DNA of 5,464 nt, taken from positions 1 through 5,464 of the forward strand of contig JAUXFG010000218.1 in the NCBI GenBank assembly GCA_030620115.1, read 5' to 3'. This DNA is from Candidatus Fermentibacterota bacterium. Its GTDB lineage: Bacteria > JAFGKV01. Below are positions 1 to 5,272 of this stretch, piece after piece (position 1 is the stretch's first letter; the number at the start of each line of letters is the position of its first letter). Under the pieces are notes generated by a model. It was not told the origin of the DNA. It ran no database searches and worked only from the letters and a program-made list of their open reading frames with translations. A program made the translations under genes and the position numbers.

Positions 1-1
1 C

Positions 2-3000
2 GGCGTCTCATGCAAAAAGATGCCTGCGCCCGTTTCGAAGGAGATGGAGCGGGCAGATACGCTCTGGGTTCCGGTGGACTCGGCAAAGGCTTGGAAGATA
101 GTGCCGGCGCGGAAAAGCGCCTGGGTCTACTATGATGCGGAGGAAGGCTCGCTCCAGGGTGGAACAAGCGTGGCGGAGGCGCTTACGGAAACCGCGCAAT
201 CCGCAGTGGAAATGGCCCCGGGCTGGCTCAAGAAGGAGCTTGCGGACAACCTGCGTCGCATGAATTCCGGACAACAGGATCGCTGTGGCGCCCTGGTGAT
301 CGACTGCCATGACAAGAGATTCGTTGACGAGGTGGCCTTCCAGGTGGCCCACCTGTCTCCGCAAGCCTTGAGCCGCATCGTCAAAGACCTACTTGTGCGC
401 AATGTCGAAGTGGCGTATCAGATAGATCCGGAGCTCTCTTTCGTGGATATCGTTGACTACGGCGACCCGGTTATGGGCGGCGACTACTACTCCACCACCA
501 GGTACCACACGTTTGAGGCCGGAGACACGGTAGAGGTTGAAATTCCCAAGGAGATCTACTACTGGTGGGTCATCATGCCAAAGTTGTCGGACGAAGAACC
601 AAGCATGGACTCTTCTGTCTACGGATACTTCTGGCGAGAATATCTCTTCTACGTTGCAGATCAGGGATATCCTCTTCTGAGAGAGAAGCTTGCGACAACC
701 CGTGTGCTCTGGGACGGTCAAGTCCACCACTTGCCGGGGGGGAGAGACTTTTCCGACAGCATGTTTGCCCTCGACGTGATCGGCAACTGGGTGTCGGAAA
801 CACTCCCCTACGCAGCCTCGGGCAACCGGCCCATTCAACCGAACATCATTGCCCACGAGCACAACGGCAACTGCGGCGAAGTTCAGGATCTCCTGGGAGC
901 AGCCTGCCGAACCGCGCTGATCCCCGTGGCGTTGACACACAATATCAACGAGGACCATGTCTGGAACGAATTCTGGTGGGATGGACAATGGCATCCGTAC
1001 CAGGTGGATCTCGGCGGAGGTTCGACACACATAAACGATCCGTACATCGCCTATGACTACGAGTATGGCGGAAGAAGGGAGGTCTCCGCAGTATGGGACT
1101 GGAGGGGTGATGGCTACCAGTGGAGCGTAGTCGAGCGATACTCTGACGCCTGCAGTCTCACGGTCAGCGTCACGGACCAGGGAGGAGTGCCGGTTGACGG
1201 AGTACTCGTCCAGCTCCACAGTGAGATGTGCGAATCGTCCGATATCTGGCCGTGCTTCTTCGGCGCCACTGATCGCCTTGGCCAGTTTACCACTGCTTTG
1301 GGGGACTCCCAGAACTACTACATTCGCATCGAGTCCGGACTCGGGGACCATCCGCCATCAGGAGTGGTCAAGATCATCAGCAGCGCGGACGCGGCGCCGG
1401 GATGTCACTTCCTTTGGGAGAAAAGCCTCCCCGGTTCCATGCCGGATCTCCCCGCCGTCCCCGCCGAGCCGCCTGAAGCAGCCTCAACGCTCCGGATGGC
1501 AATAGTCGCCCGGGTTCCCACCGAGACGCTCTACGGCAGAGACTGCTACAACGGGGGGTATGATAACGTCTATGCGAGGAAGTTCCCCGTTGGATACGTG
1601 GACTTCTTCATGGTGGGAGAGCCCGGCTTCGAGGCCTACTCTTCCTGGGACCCCTTCGACGCCTTCGGGCTCATGGAAGGTGTTACCGGACCGAGTGCCG
1701 AGTTCCTCTTGCCGAATACTGAATCGAACTGGTATGCGGTCTTCAGCAACGAGCAGTCCATGGTTCTTCAGCGCATCGTTGATTACGACATCTATCTCTA
1801 CGATAATCGTGCCCCTTCGGTGGGCGGGCCGGATATGTGGGGCTACCGGTGGACAAACTCCGGCGTTGAAGAGGGCCCGGATTTTGACTGGGTGGACATC
1901 AGTGCCACCGGCACGAGCGTGTCCATGGGAGACGACGACAACCAGGGGCCTTTCTCCATCGGTTTCAGCTTCCCGTACTACGGCGAATCGTACGACAGCC
2001 TCTGTATCTGCTCCAATGGCTGGCTCAGTTTCACGTCGGAAAGCCATGCCTACCAGAACAAAGCCATACCTGATGCACGTGATCCAAACGCGCTGCTCGC
2101 GCCGTTTTGGACTGATCTCGACCCCGGTTCCGGAGGAACAATCTCGTATTACCGGGACATCTTTGATCAGCGCTTTGTGGTCTCATGGGTCGGGATCCCT
2201 CGTGTTCCTGATCAGGGCCCCAATACCTTTCAGGCCATCCTTCACGAGGATGGAACGATTCTGTTCCAGTATGAGAACGTGAGCCCATGGGAAGGCGTGC
2301 CCCAATGCACGGCGGGGATCGAAAGCCCGGACGGTTCTGTTGGCCTCCAGTACTTCTTTGACGGTTTACCCAATGAGAATCAGCTGCGCGACGCTCTGGC
2401 GGTCAGATTCTACCGGCTCGACCGCGATGTCGGCCCGATCAGGGCACACAGCCCCATATCCAATCTGTTCCCCGGCATTCCGGTGACGCCAAGTGCCACT
2501 GTCAAGAGCTCTGGTCTCGAGCAGGTCAGCTTCGAGGTGGTATGCTCTATCGTGGAAGAGGGCGGTGGTAACTTGGTATACCAGGACACCGCACAAGTCT
2601 CGGGGCTTTCATATCTCGCGGAAAGGCAGGTGCGATTCCCATCCTGCTGGACTCCGGATCATCCGGGGACCTACACCGCTACGTTCCGGACAGTTCTCAG
2701 CGACGATCAAGATCCATCCAACAACATCATTTCTTCCGGCTCAGTCGTGGACTACGTGGCCGACATGGCATATGACGATGGATCGCCTGAGGACTGGTAC
2801 ATCACCCCTGCGGGGCCCACGGTACCAAAAGCCATGGCTGTGTGGTTCGAGACGCCGTTCCCTCAAGGGCTCATTGTGAACGGCAAGATACTCACTCAGG
2901 AAAATGCTCCTTTTGACGCCGTTTACCTCTGCCCAAGCAATGCCGCCGGGCACCCGGATCTCGGGAATTGGTATGCCTGTGACTCCTTGGTCTCAGCGCA

Positions 3001-3556
3001 GGCCGAGCAGGGATGGGCATGGGCTTCCCTCCCGCATCAGTACTCGAACAAGGAAACCCTATGGGTGGTGGCGTGCTGGGGTCTCGGAGCTTCGGAGCCG
3101 CATGTCGGGGTCGATCTCGACGCGCCCAACGACGGACATTCCTGGTACGGAAGACCCGACATAGGGATGTGGCGTCAATACGATCAGGGCGATCTGATAG
3201 TCAGACTCGAGAGCGAAATGTCTGCTTCTGCTCATGGAGCGGCACCGCTTGCCGCGGGCATAGTCCGGCTGTTGCGCGTGGGACCAAACCCACTGAGTTC
3301 CAGCGCCACCGTATGCTACCACGTGGCTCCAGGGCTGAACGGGAAACAGAGGCACGTCTCCCTGCGTGTCTACGATATGCTGGGCCGGCTCATTGCCATG
3401 CCCATTGAGCACGAATCCGTATCAGGAACACACAGAATGACATGGCATATCCCTTCACACGGCTCGGAACGAGTGCCGCCGGGATCGTATGTCCTCAGGC
3501 TTGAGGCCGACAATCCATTGGCCCGGGACACCATGCGGCTCATCGTCATTCCATGA
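2..3556 (+). CDS. Large secreted multidomain protein with transglutaminase-like domain and C-terminal sorting-type domain (5' partial)
   Basis: The frame is open to the left edge (GVSCKK precedes the first Met, at base 20). That Met has no ribosome binding site or signal peptide after it, so the true start and export signal are probably upstream. Residue numbers count from that Met. Residues 45-130 are mostly helical. Residues 270-345 are a transglutaminase-like core with GNCGE (Cys285), EDHVWNEF (His313) and YQVD (Asp330), a complete Cys-His-Asp triad. Residues 378-450 resemble a carboxypeptidase regulatory-like beta domain. Residues 604-800 form a beta-sandwich with the SNGWLSF and APFWTDLDP signatures common in FCB exoproteins. 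Residues 805-912 look Ig/CARDB-like, and 915-1067 are another beta module. Residues 1086-1178 (VGPNPLSSSAT, VYDMLGRL, PPGSYVLRLEA) match FlgD-like/type IX sorting domains. The role inferred is an exported, surface-bound or secreted enzyme that cleaves or crosslinks proteins or peptides; the substrate is unknown. It ends with TGA and has no clear operon partner. Confidence 0.9.
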   Translation, partial: GVSCKKMPAPVSKEMERADTLWVPVDSAKAWKIVPARKSAWVYYDAEEGSLQGGTSVAEALTETAQSAVEMAPGWLKKELADNLRRMNSGQQDRCGALVIDCHDKRFVDEVAFQVAHLSPQALSRIVKDLLVRNVEVAYQIDPELSFVDIVDYGDPVMGGDYYSTTRYHTFEAGDTVEVEIPKEIYYWWVIMPKLSDEEPSMDSSVYGYFWREYLFYVADQGYPLLREKLATTRVLWDGQVHHLPGGRDFSDSMFALDVIGNWVSETLPYAASGNRPIQPNIIAHEHNGNCGEVQDLLGAACRTALIPVALTHNINEDHVWNEFWWDGQWHPYQVDLGGGSTHINDPYIAYDYEYGGRREVSAVWDWRGDGYQWSVVERYSDACSLTVSVTDQGGVPVDGVLVQLHSEMCESSDIWPCFFGATDRLGQFTTALGDSQNYYIRIESGLGDHPPSGVVKIISSADAAPGCHFLWEKSLPGSMPDLPAVPAEPPEAASTLRMAIVARVPTETLYGRDCYNGGYDNVYARKFPVGYVDFFMVGEPGFEAYSSWDPFDAFGLMEGVTGPSAEFLLPNTESNWYAVFSNEQSMVLQRIVDYDIYLYDNRAPSVGGPDMWGYRWTNSGVEEGPDFDWVDISATGTSVSMGDDDNQGPFSIGFSFPYYGESYDSLCICSNGWLSFTSESHAYQNKAIPDARDPNALLAPFWTDLDPGSGGTISYYRDIFDQRFVVSWVGIPRVPDQGPNTFQAILHEDGTILFQYENVSPWEGVPQCTAGIESPDGSVGLQYFFDGLPNENQLRDALAVRFYRLDRDVGPIRAHSPISNLFPGIPVTPSATVKSSGLEQVSFEVVCSIVEEGGGNLVYQDTAQVSGLSYLAERQVRFPSCWTPDHPGTYTATFRTVLSDDQDPSNNIISSGSVVDYVADMAYDDGSPEDWYITPAGPTVPKAMAVWFETPFPQGLIVNGKILTQENAPFDAVYLCPSNAAGHPDLGNWYACDSLVSAQAEQGWAWASLPHQYSNKETLWVVACWGLGASEPHVGVDLDAPNDGHSWYGRPDIGMWRQYDQGDLIVRLESEMSASAHGAAPLAAGIVRLLRVGPNPLSSSATVCYHVAPGLNGKQRHVSLRVYDMLGRLIAMPIEHESVSGTHRMTWHIPSHGSERVPPGSYVLRLEADNPLARDTMRLIVIP
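839..1009 (+). other. Transglutaminase-like catalytic core within the large secreted protein
   Basis: This stretch encodes the residues that define the enzyme: the Cys codon at 872-874 in a GNCGE context, the His codon at 956-958 in DHVWNEFW, and the Asp codon at 1007-1009 in PYQVD. The spacing Cys-27-His-16-Asp fits the transglutaminase-like/peptide N-glycanase papain fold. In that fold Cys is the nucleophile, His follows a short loop, and Asp comes a strand later after a Trp-rich hairpin (FWWDGQWH). All three residues are intact, so the domain is predicted to be active. Bacterial members are mostly proteases, isopeptidases or amide-processing enzymes rather than true crosslinkers, so no reaction is assigned. 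Confidence 0.85.
3275..3556 (+). other. C-terminal FlgD-like / type IX secretion sorting-type domain
   Basis: The last ~93 residues have the usual pattern: an entry motif VGPNPLSSSAT, a central strand pair with VSLRVYDMLGRLIAMP, and a final PPGSYVLRLEA followed by RLIVIP at the very C-terminus. In Bacteroidota and related candidate phyla this domain directs export through the type IX system, or stands as a FlgD-like Ig fold at the end of cell-surface proteins. No type IX component is visible in the window, so the export route is inferred. It is the best single clue to the taxonomic neighbourhood. Confidence 0.75.
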
Positions 3557-3648
3557 GTAGATCCAGGAGGCCAACCGGTGAGATCATTCGGGTCAGCGCC
3601 GCCACCCGCCATCCAGCGGGACCATTCAGGGTTAGAGACTTCACTTGG

Positions 3649-3693
3649 AATCGACGAAGCTCCCGCCAAAGCTCCCGATGAGGTTCGGGAGGA
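3649..3693 (+). repeat. 45-bp direct repeat, copy 1, with internal hairpin
   Basis: This copy matches 3989-4033 at 40 of 45 positions by eye; the last 25 bases, starting AAGCTCCCGATGAGG, are identical. Inside is a perfect 7-bp inverted repeat, CTCCCGA (3672-3678) and TCGGGAG (3685-3691), around the loop TGAGGT. Differences cluster in the 5' half while the hairpin half is unchanged, which suggests the hairpin is the conserved core of a dispersed repeat. No function is known to me. Confidence 0.8.
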
Positions 3694-3707
3694 AGTTTTG
3701 GGATATT

Positions 3708-3741
3708 TCAGGACAGGCCCTTCGACTGAGCTCAGGACAGG
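3708..3741. repeat. Dispersed-type repeat: TCAGGACAGG direct repeats around CTGAGCTCAG
   Basis: TCAGGACAGG occurs at 3708-3717 and again at 3732-3741. Between them lies CCCTTCGA, leading into the perfect 10-bp palindrome CTGAGCTCAG (3726-3735), which overlaps the second copy. The core CCTTCGACTGAGCTCAGGAC resembles an intergenic element I recall as widespread in environmental bacterial genomes, but that is memory and not a search result. It probably forms a small hairpin. It sits inside spurious open frames on both strands. Confidence 0.65.
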
Positions 3742-3796
3742 TCGGGAAGTGGTTTGCACTTTCGGAACCTTCCTTGTAATGACTGAGGCCCCGGGG

Positions 3797-3870
3797 GTCA
3801 TCGCGCGCGACAGCGCGGCGATCCCGCGTACCGCGCGGGATTGCTTCGTCGTTACCCTCCTCGCAATGAC
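3797..3870. repeat. 74-bp imperfect palindromic repeat (GTCAT...GCAATGAC type)
   Basis: The left arm runs from GTCATCGCGC to GATCCCGCG and the right arm from CGCGGGATTGCTTCG to CTCGCAATGAC, with TACC in the middle. The inner arms GATCCCGCG and CGCGGGATTG pair closely, the outer ends GTCAT and ATGAC pair, and the intervening bases are only partly complementary. The right arm resembles the CATTGCGAGG...GAAGCAATC class of intergenic palindromes recalled from many bacterial lineages. A related TGTAATGAC stands just upstream at 3775-3783. It would fold as a long imperfect stem in RNA or single-stranded DNA, similar in design to REP/BIME units. Confidence 0.7.
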
Positions 3871-3918
3871 AGAGGGTGGGGTCATGGTTCTGGGATCTCT
3901 CAATAGAGATATTGCATT

Positions 3919-3942
3919 CCTATCGTGAGCCGTAGCGATAGG
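3919..3942. repeat. Short inverted repeat, 7-bp stem
   Basis: CCTATCG (3919-3925) and CGATAGG (3936-3942) are perfectly complementary around a 10-base loop. No T-tract follows in either direction, so it is not a standard terminator. It lies between the 74-bp palindrome and the second copy of the 45-bp repeat and may be part of a further repeat element. Confidence 0.5.
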
Positions 3943-3988
3943 CCAAGAGCGCAAAAGGAGAAAATGAAACATCCCGAAGTTCTGGGGA

Positions 3989-4033
3989 AATCGACAAGGC
4001 TTCCGCTGAAGCTCCCGATGAGGTTCGGGAGGA
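3989..4033 (+). repeat. 45-bp direct repeat, copy 2, with internal hairpin
   Basis: This is the second copy of the element at 3649-3693, with start points exactly 340 bases apart and in the same orientation. It keeps the CTCCCGA/TCGGGAG hairpin (4012-4018 and 4025-4031) with the same TGAGGT loop. The 5' half differs at five positions. One change set creates a second small inverted repeat, GCTTC (3999-4003) and GAAGC (4008-4012), that copy 1 lacks. Confidence 0.8.
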
Positions 4034-4065
4034 GGACGGGGAAGGATTTTGGAGGGGAAGAGGAA

Positions 4066-4104
4066 AACATCAAACATCGAACATTCAATCCGCCAGCTGG
4101 CGGA
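4066..4104. repeat. 7-nt tandem repeat abutting a 16-bp perfect palindrome
   Basis: AACATCA, AACATCG and AACATTC follow one another at 4066-4086, three heptamers with one or two changes. Two bases later comes TCCGCCAGCTGGCGGA (4089-4104), a perfect palindrome centred on CAGCTG. The AT-rich tandem followed by a GC-rich palindrome looks like a unit of a dispersed intergenic repeat rather than coding sequence. I see no protein or RNA function for it. Confidence 0.7.
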
Positions 4105-4133
4105 AACGTCGAAGTTTGGATGGGAGGAAGGGG

Positions 4134-4189
4134 AAGTTCGAGACCCGCCTTCGTCGGATGGCTTCGGCGTGGCAAGCAAAGTTCGAGAC
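4134..4189 (+). repeat. Short direct repeat AAGTTCGAGAC, two copies
   Basis: AAGTTCGAGAC occurs at 4134-4144 and 4179-4189, and a third, partial GAAGTTCGGGG follows at 4190-4200. Between the copies is CCTTCGTCGGATGGCTTCGG, a segment rich in TTCGxCG steps. The block runs directly into the ribosome binding site of the methyltransferase, so the gene's leader was apparently assembled from repeat material. Confidence 0.6.
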
Positions 4190-4213
4190 GAAGTTCGGGG
4201 GAGGGGTTTTGAC

Positions 4214-4220
4214 AGGAGGG
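4214..4220 (+). promoter_or_regulatory. Ribosome binding site of the methyltransferase gene
   Basis: AGGAGGG is a near-perfect Shine-Dalgarno sequence ending nine bases before the TTG at 4230. It decides the start: the protein then begins directly with the first membrane helix. In-frame alternatives are ATG at 4116 and 4158, whose extra residues are encoded by repeat sequence, and TTG at 4209 behind a GGGGAGGGG run with a shorter spacer. Confidence 0.6.
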
Positions 4221-4229
4221 CGAGGTAGA

Positions 4230-4700
4230 TTGGCTTTTGCAGTAGCGAGTATCACGCTTGTACTGTGTTGGTTATTGTTCTTCCTACTTCTCCATGATCC
4301 CGTCAGTCAGGTTCTCTTCGTGATAGGGAATATGGTCCTCGCGTTGGGCATACTGTTCATAATCCTTTCAATTCTCACCTTGCGCAGAAAGGGGGAACCT
4401 CGAGAAGGGGAAGCCTTCACCGCTACCATGACGCTCGTAAGGAGTGGGATCTACTCGATGGTCCGGCATCCCCTCTATCTGGGCTGGCTTCTGATGTACC
4501 CGGCGGCAATGCTGGTAAGTCAGCATTGGTTGATAGTTATCCTTGGTGTGATTGGGATGATAAGCATGGATCAAATCACGAGAGCTGCTGACGATGAGCT
4601 GGTCCAGAAATTCGGATCAGCATATGAGACCTATATGCAGGAAGTGCCGAGGCTCAATATGATCTCAGGCGTGATACGGGAGTTGCGAGGCCAGATATAG
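4230..4700 (+). CDS. Integral membrane methyltransferase of the ICMT/PEMT (isoprenylcysteine carboxyl methyltransferase-like) family
   Basis: Read from TTG at 4230 this is a 156-residue membrane protein. Residues 1-21 and 27-50 are hydrophobic helices, and 80-114 form one or two more. The family signature is clear: VRHPLYLGW (78-86) followed by DDELVQKFGSAYETY (121-135) and EVPR (138-141), the arrangement that binds S-adenosylmethionine at the membrane face in ICMT/PEMT-like enzymes. The usual EE before the FG..Y..Y motif is DD here, a conservative change. Bacterial relatives are mostly of unknown substrate; small lipids, isoprenoids or thiols are possible, so no symbol is given. The length is typical of minimal bacterial members. 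An upstream ATG at 4116 would give 194 residues, but the added Arg/Lys-rich stretch is repeat-derived. No operon partner is visible, and repeats flank it on both sides. Confidence 0.82.
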   Translation: MAFAVASITLVLCWLLFFLLLHDPVSQVLFVIGNMVLALGILFIILSILTLRRKGEPREGEAFTATMTLVRSGIYSMVRHPLYLGWLLMYPAAMLVSQHWLIVILGVIGMISMDQITRAADDELVQKFGSAYETYMQEVPRLNMISGVIRELRGQI

Positions 4701-4739
4701 GTCCGAAGCGAGTCCTTGACGTGTGACGACTCTCATCTC

Positions 4740-4765
4740 CATGATCGTCCATTTGGACGATCATG
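4740..4765. repeat. Perfect 11-bp stem hairpin after the methyltransferase gene
   Basis: CATGATCGTCC (4740-4750) and GGACGATCATG (4755-4765) are exact reverse complements around the loop ATTT. It begins 40 bases after the methyltransferase stop codon, where a transcription terminator would be expected, but CCGCGAATCC follows instead of a T-run. It could protect the 3' end of the mRNA, act as a factor-assisted terminator, or be another dispersed repeat. Confidence 0.75.
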
Positions 4766-4795
4766 CCGCGAATCCATCGTCATTTCGGCATTGAA

Positions 4796-4835
4796 ATAAA
4801 TCTCTAGTAAATCCATGGATTTACTAGAGATTTAT
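4796..4835. repeat. Perfect 40-bp palindrome centred on CCATGG
   Basis: Every base from 4796 to 4835 pairs with its mirror position, giving 20-bp arms with no spacer. The left arm begins ATAAATCTCTAG and the centre is CCATGG at 4813-4818. The element has only 10 G/C of 40, much more AT-rich than the surrounding DNA. Symmetry stops abruptly on both sides. It could extrude as a cruciform, form a stem in transcripts from either strand, or be a binding site or the fused ends of a small inverted element. It lies 30 bases beyond the preceding hairpin. Confidence 0.85.
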
Positions 4836-4906
4836 CAGAGTTGCTCTCGCCTTCATCAGACATCCACATTCTCGTGATTGGGGACCATGTGATCACGCTT
4901 CAATTC

Positions 4907-4942
4907 GATTCCGACTCCGATTCCGATAGCGATACCGATGAA
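4907..4942. repeat. Degenerate hexanucleotide tandem repeat (GATTCC-like, six units)
   Basis: The units are GATTCC, GACTCC, GATTCC, GATAGC, GATACC and GATGAA, each beginning with GA and mostly ending in C. The array explains the Ser-Glu and Gly-Ile alternation in minus-strand frames here. It looks like a decayed microsatellite, and variation in unit number between strains would be expected. Confidence 0.75.
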
Positions 4943-4950
4943 GGATGAAG

Positions 4951-5027
4951 ACATTGGCGGACATAGCCATTTTCGCCATTGTGCCCCGAAGGGGCTTGGC
5001 ATACCAGCCCAAGGCGAGACATAGCCA
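4951..5027. repeat. Repeat element with GACATAGCCA direct repeats and a GCCCC/GGGGC hairpin
   Basis: GACATAGCCA occurs at 4960-4969 and 5018-5027. Between them is the hairpin GCCCC (4983-4987), GAA, GGGGC (4991-4995), followed by CTTGGCATACCAGCCCAAGG, which carries TTGG/CCAA complementarity. The segment resembles a dispersed intergenic element that I recall producing recurring spurious peptides in environmental genomes; this is recollection only. The two direct repeats may mark its boundaries. Confidence 0.5.
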
Positions 5028-5077
5028 AGAATACGCGAAAGAACAAGATCACTGTTCTGGCGCATACCATCCCGTAG

Positions 5078-5103
5078 GTCGGGTTAGCGTAGCGTAACCC
5101 GAC
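5078..5103. repeat. GTCGGGTTA...TAACCCGAC inverted repeat
   Basis: GTCGGGTTA (5078-5086) and TAACCCGAC (5095-5103) form a perfect 9-bp stem with the loop GCGTAGCG. With the preceding CCCGTAGG it matches the GTAGG-GGGTTAGCG-TAACCC pattern that I know as a very widespread bacterial intergenic hairpin. There is no T-tract in either direction, so it is listed as a repeat rather than a terminator. Confidence 0.75.
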
Positions 5104-5137
5104 AATCCCCCATCCCCTTCCTGACGCTCCCAGACCT

Positions 5138-5168
5138 CCCCCATGTAGGGGCATGGCATGCCGTGCCC
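5138..5168. repeat. Overlapping hairpins CCCC/GGGG and GGGCATGGC/GCCGTGCCC
   Basis: GGGCATGGC (5149-5157) pairs with GCCGTGCCC (5160-5168) across an AT spacer, with a single T:G position that is a wobble pair in RNA. The upstream CCCCC (5138-5142) can pair alternatively with GGGG (5148-5151) around ATGTA, so two mutually exclusive folds are possible. The GTAGGGGCATGGCATGCC core is like other dispersed GTAGGGGC-type intergenic repeats. It lies about 100 bases beyond the 3' end of the recombinase gene. Confidence 0.65.
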
Positions 5169-5272
5169 ATCGGCTTCCGTCTGCGCTCTTCGAGCTTCGC
5201 CCACAAAAGTCGCCAGGGCGTAGTCATTCGAAGATGGGATCCCAAAATGTCAGACTATTTCTGCGCGAGCCC

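Larger units (their letters stand above)
3557..4229. other. Repeat-mosaic intergenic region without a convincing gene
   Basis: About 670 bases separate the stop of the large secreted protein from the chosen start of the methyltransferase. Several reading frames of 90-270 codons stay open here on both strands, but they run straight through palindromes and direct repeats, have low-complexity Arg/Ser/Pro-rich products, and match no family I recognise. I read the stretch as juxtaposed dispersed intergenic repeats, listed separately. The hexamer GAAGTT occurs five times on the plus strand (3692, 3976, 4111, 4133, 4190), far above chance for this length. I see no classical intrinsic terminator with a T-tract after the upstream gene. 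Confidence 0.7.
4701..5272. other. Second repeat field between methyltransferase and recombinase, no gene seen
   Basis: About 570 bases lie between the two convergent genes. The frames that stay open are short and cross inverted repeats, and two of them on the minus strand simply translate the hexanucleotide repeat into Ser-Glu or Gly-Ile alternation. The stretch contains, left to right, a 26-bp hairpin, a perfect 40-bp palindrome, a GATNCC-like hexamer array, an element with GACATAGCCA direct repeats, a GTCGGGTTA/TAACCCGAC hairpin and a GGGCATGGC/GCCGTGCCC hairpin. I see no tRNA, no CRISPR and no recognisable attC site. Confidence 0.7.

Noticed and set aside
389-1351. Minus-strand open frame of about 320 codons
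   Set aside because: It lies wholly inside the large plus-strand gene over its transglutaminase-like domain, has no recognisable domain, and is explained as a high-GC shadow.
3605-3620. CCCGC/GCGGG hairpin as terminator of the large gene
   Set aside because: The stem is only five pairs, no T-tract follows, and such short stems are common at this GC content.
3754-3780. TTGCAC and TGTAAT as a sigma-70 promoter
   Set aside because: The 15-base spacer is short, the elements lie within repeats, and the next credible gene starts 450 bases later.
3578-3928. Plus-strand frame starting GTG behind AGGAGG, 116 codons
   Set aside because: The start signal is good, but the body translates the 45-bp repeat, the CTGAGCTCAG element and the 74-bp palindrome. 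Kept only as a finding about a possible lost gene.
3370-4179. Minus-strand open frame of about 269 codons
   Set aside because: It overlaps the end of the large secreted protein and then runs through all the intergenic repeats; peptides such as VLSSVEG and VTTKQS are translations of those repeats, and the composition is low-complexity.
3964-4212. Plus-strand frame with AAGGAG three bases before ATG
   Set aside because: The spacer is too short, and the product crosses the second 45-bp repeat, the heptamer tandem and the 16-bp palindrome. No family is recognisable.
4960-5027. Direct repeats as a minimal CRISPR array
   Set aside because: There are only two 10-base copies, no regular spacer pattern, and no cas gene in the window.
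4856-5154. Two minus-strand frames with Ser-Glu or Gly-Ile alternation
   Set aside because: The alternation is the hexanucleotide repeat read in different frames, and the rest crosses inverted repeats.
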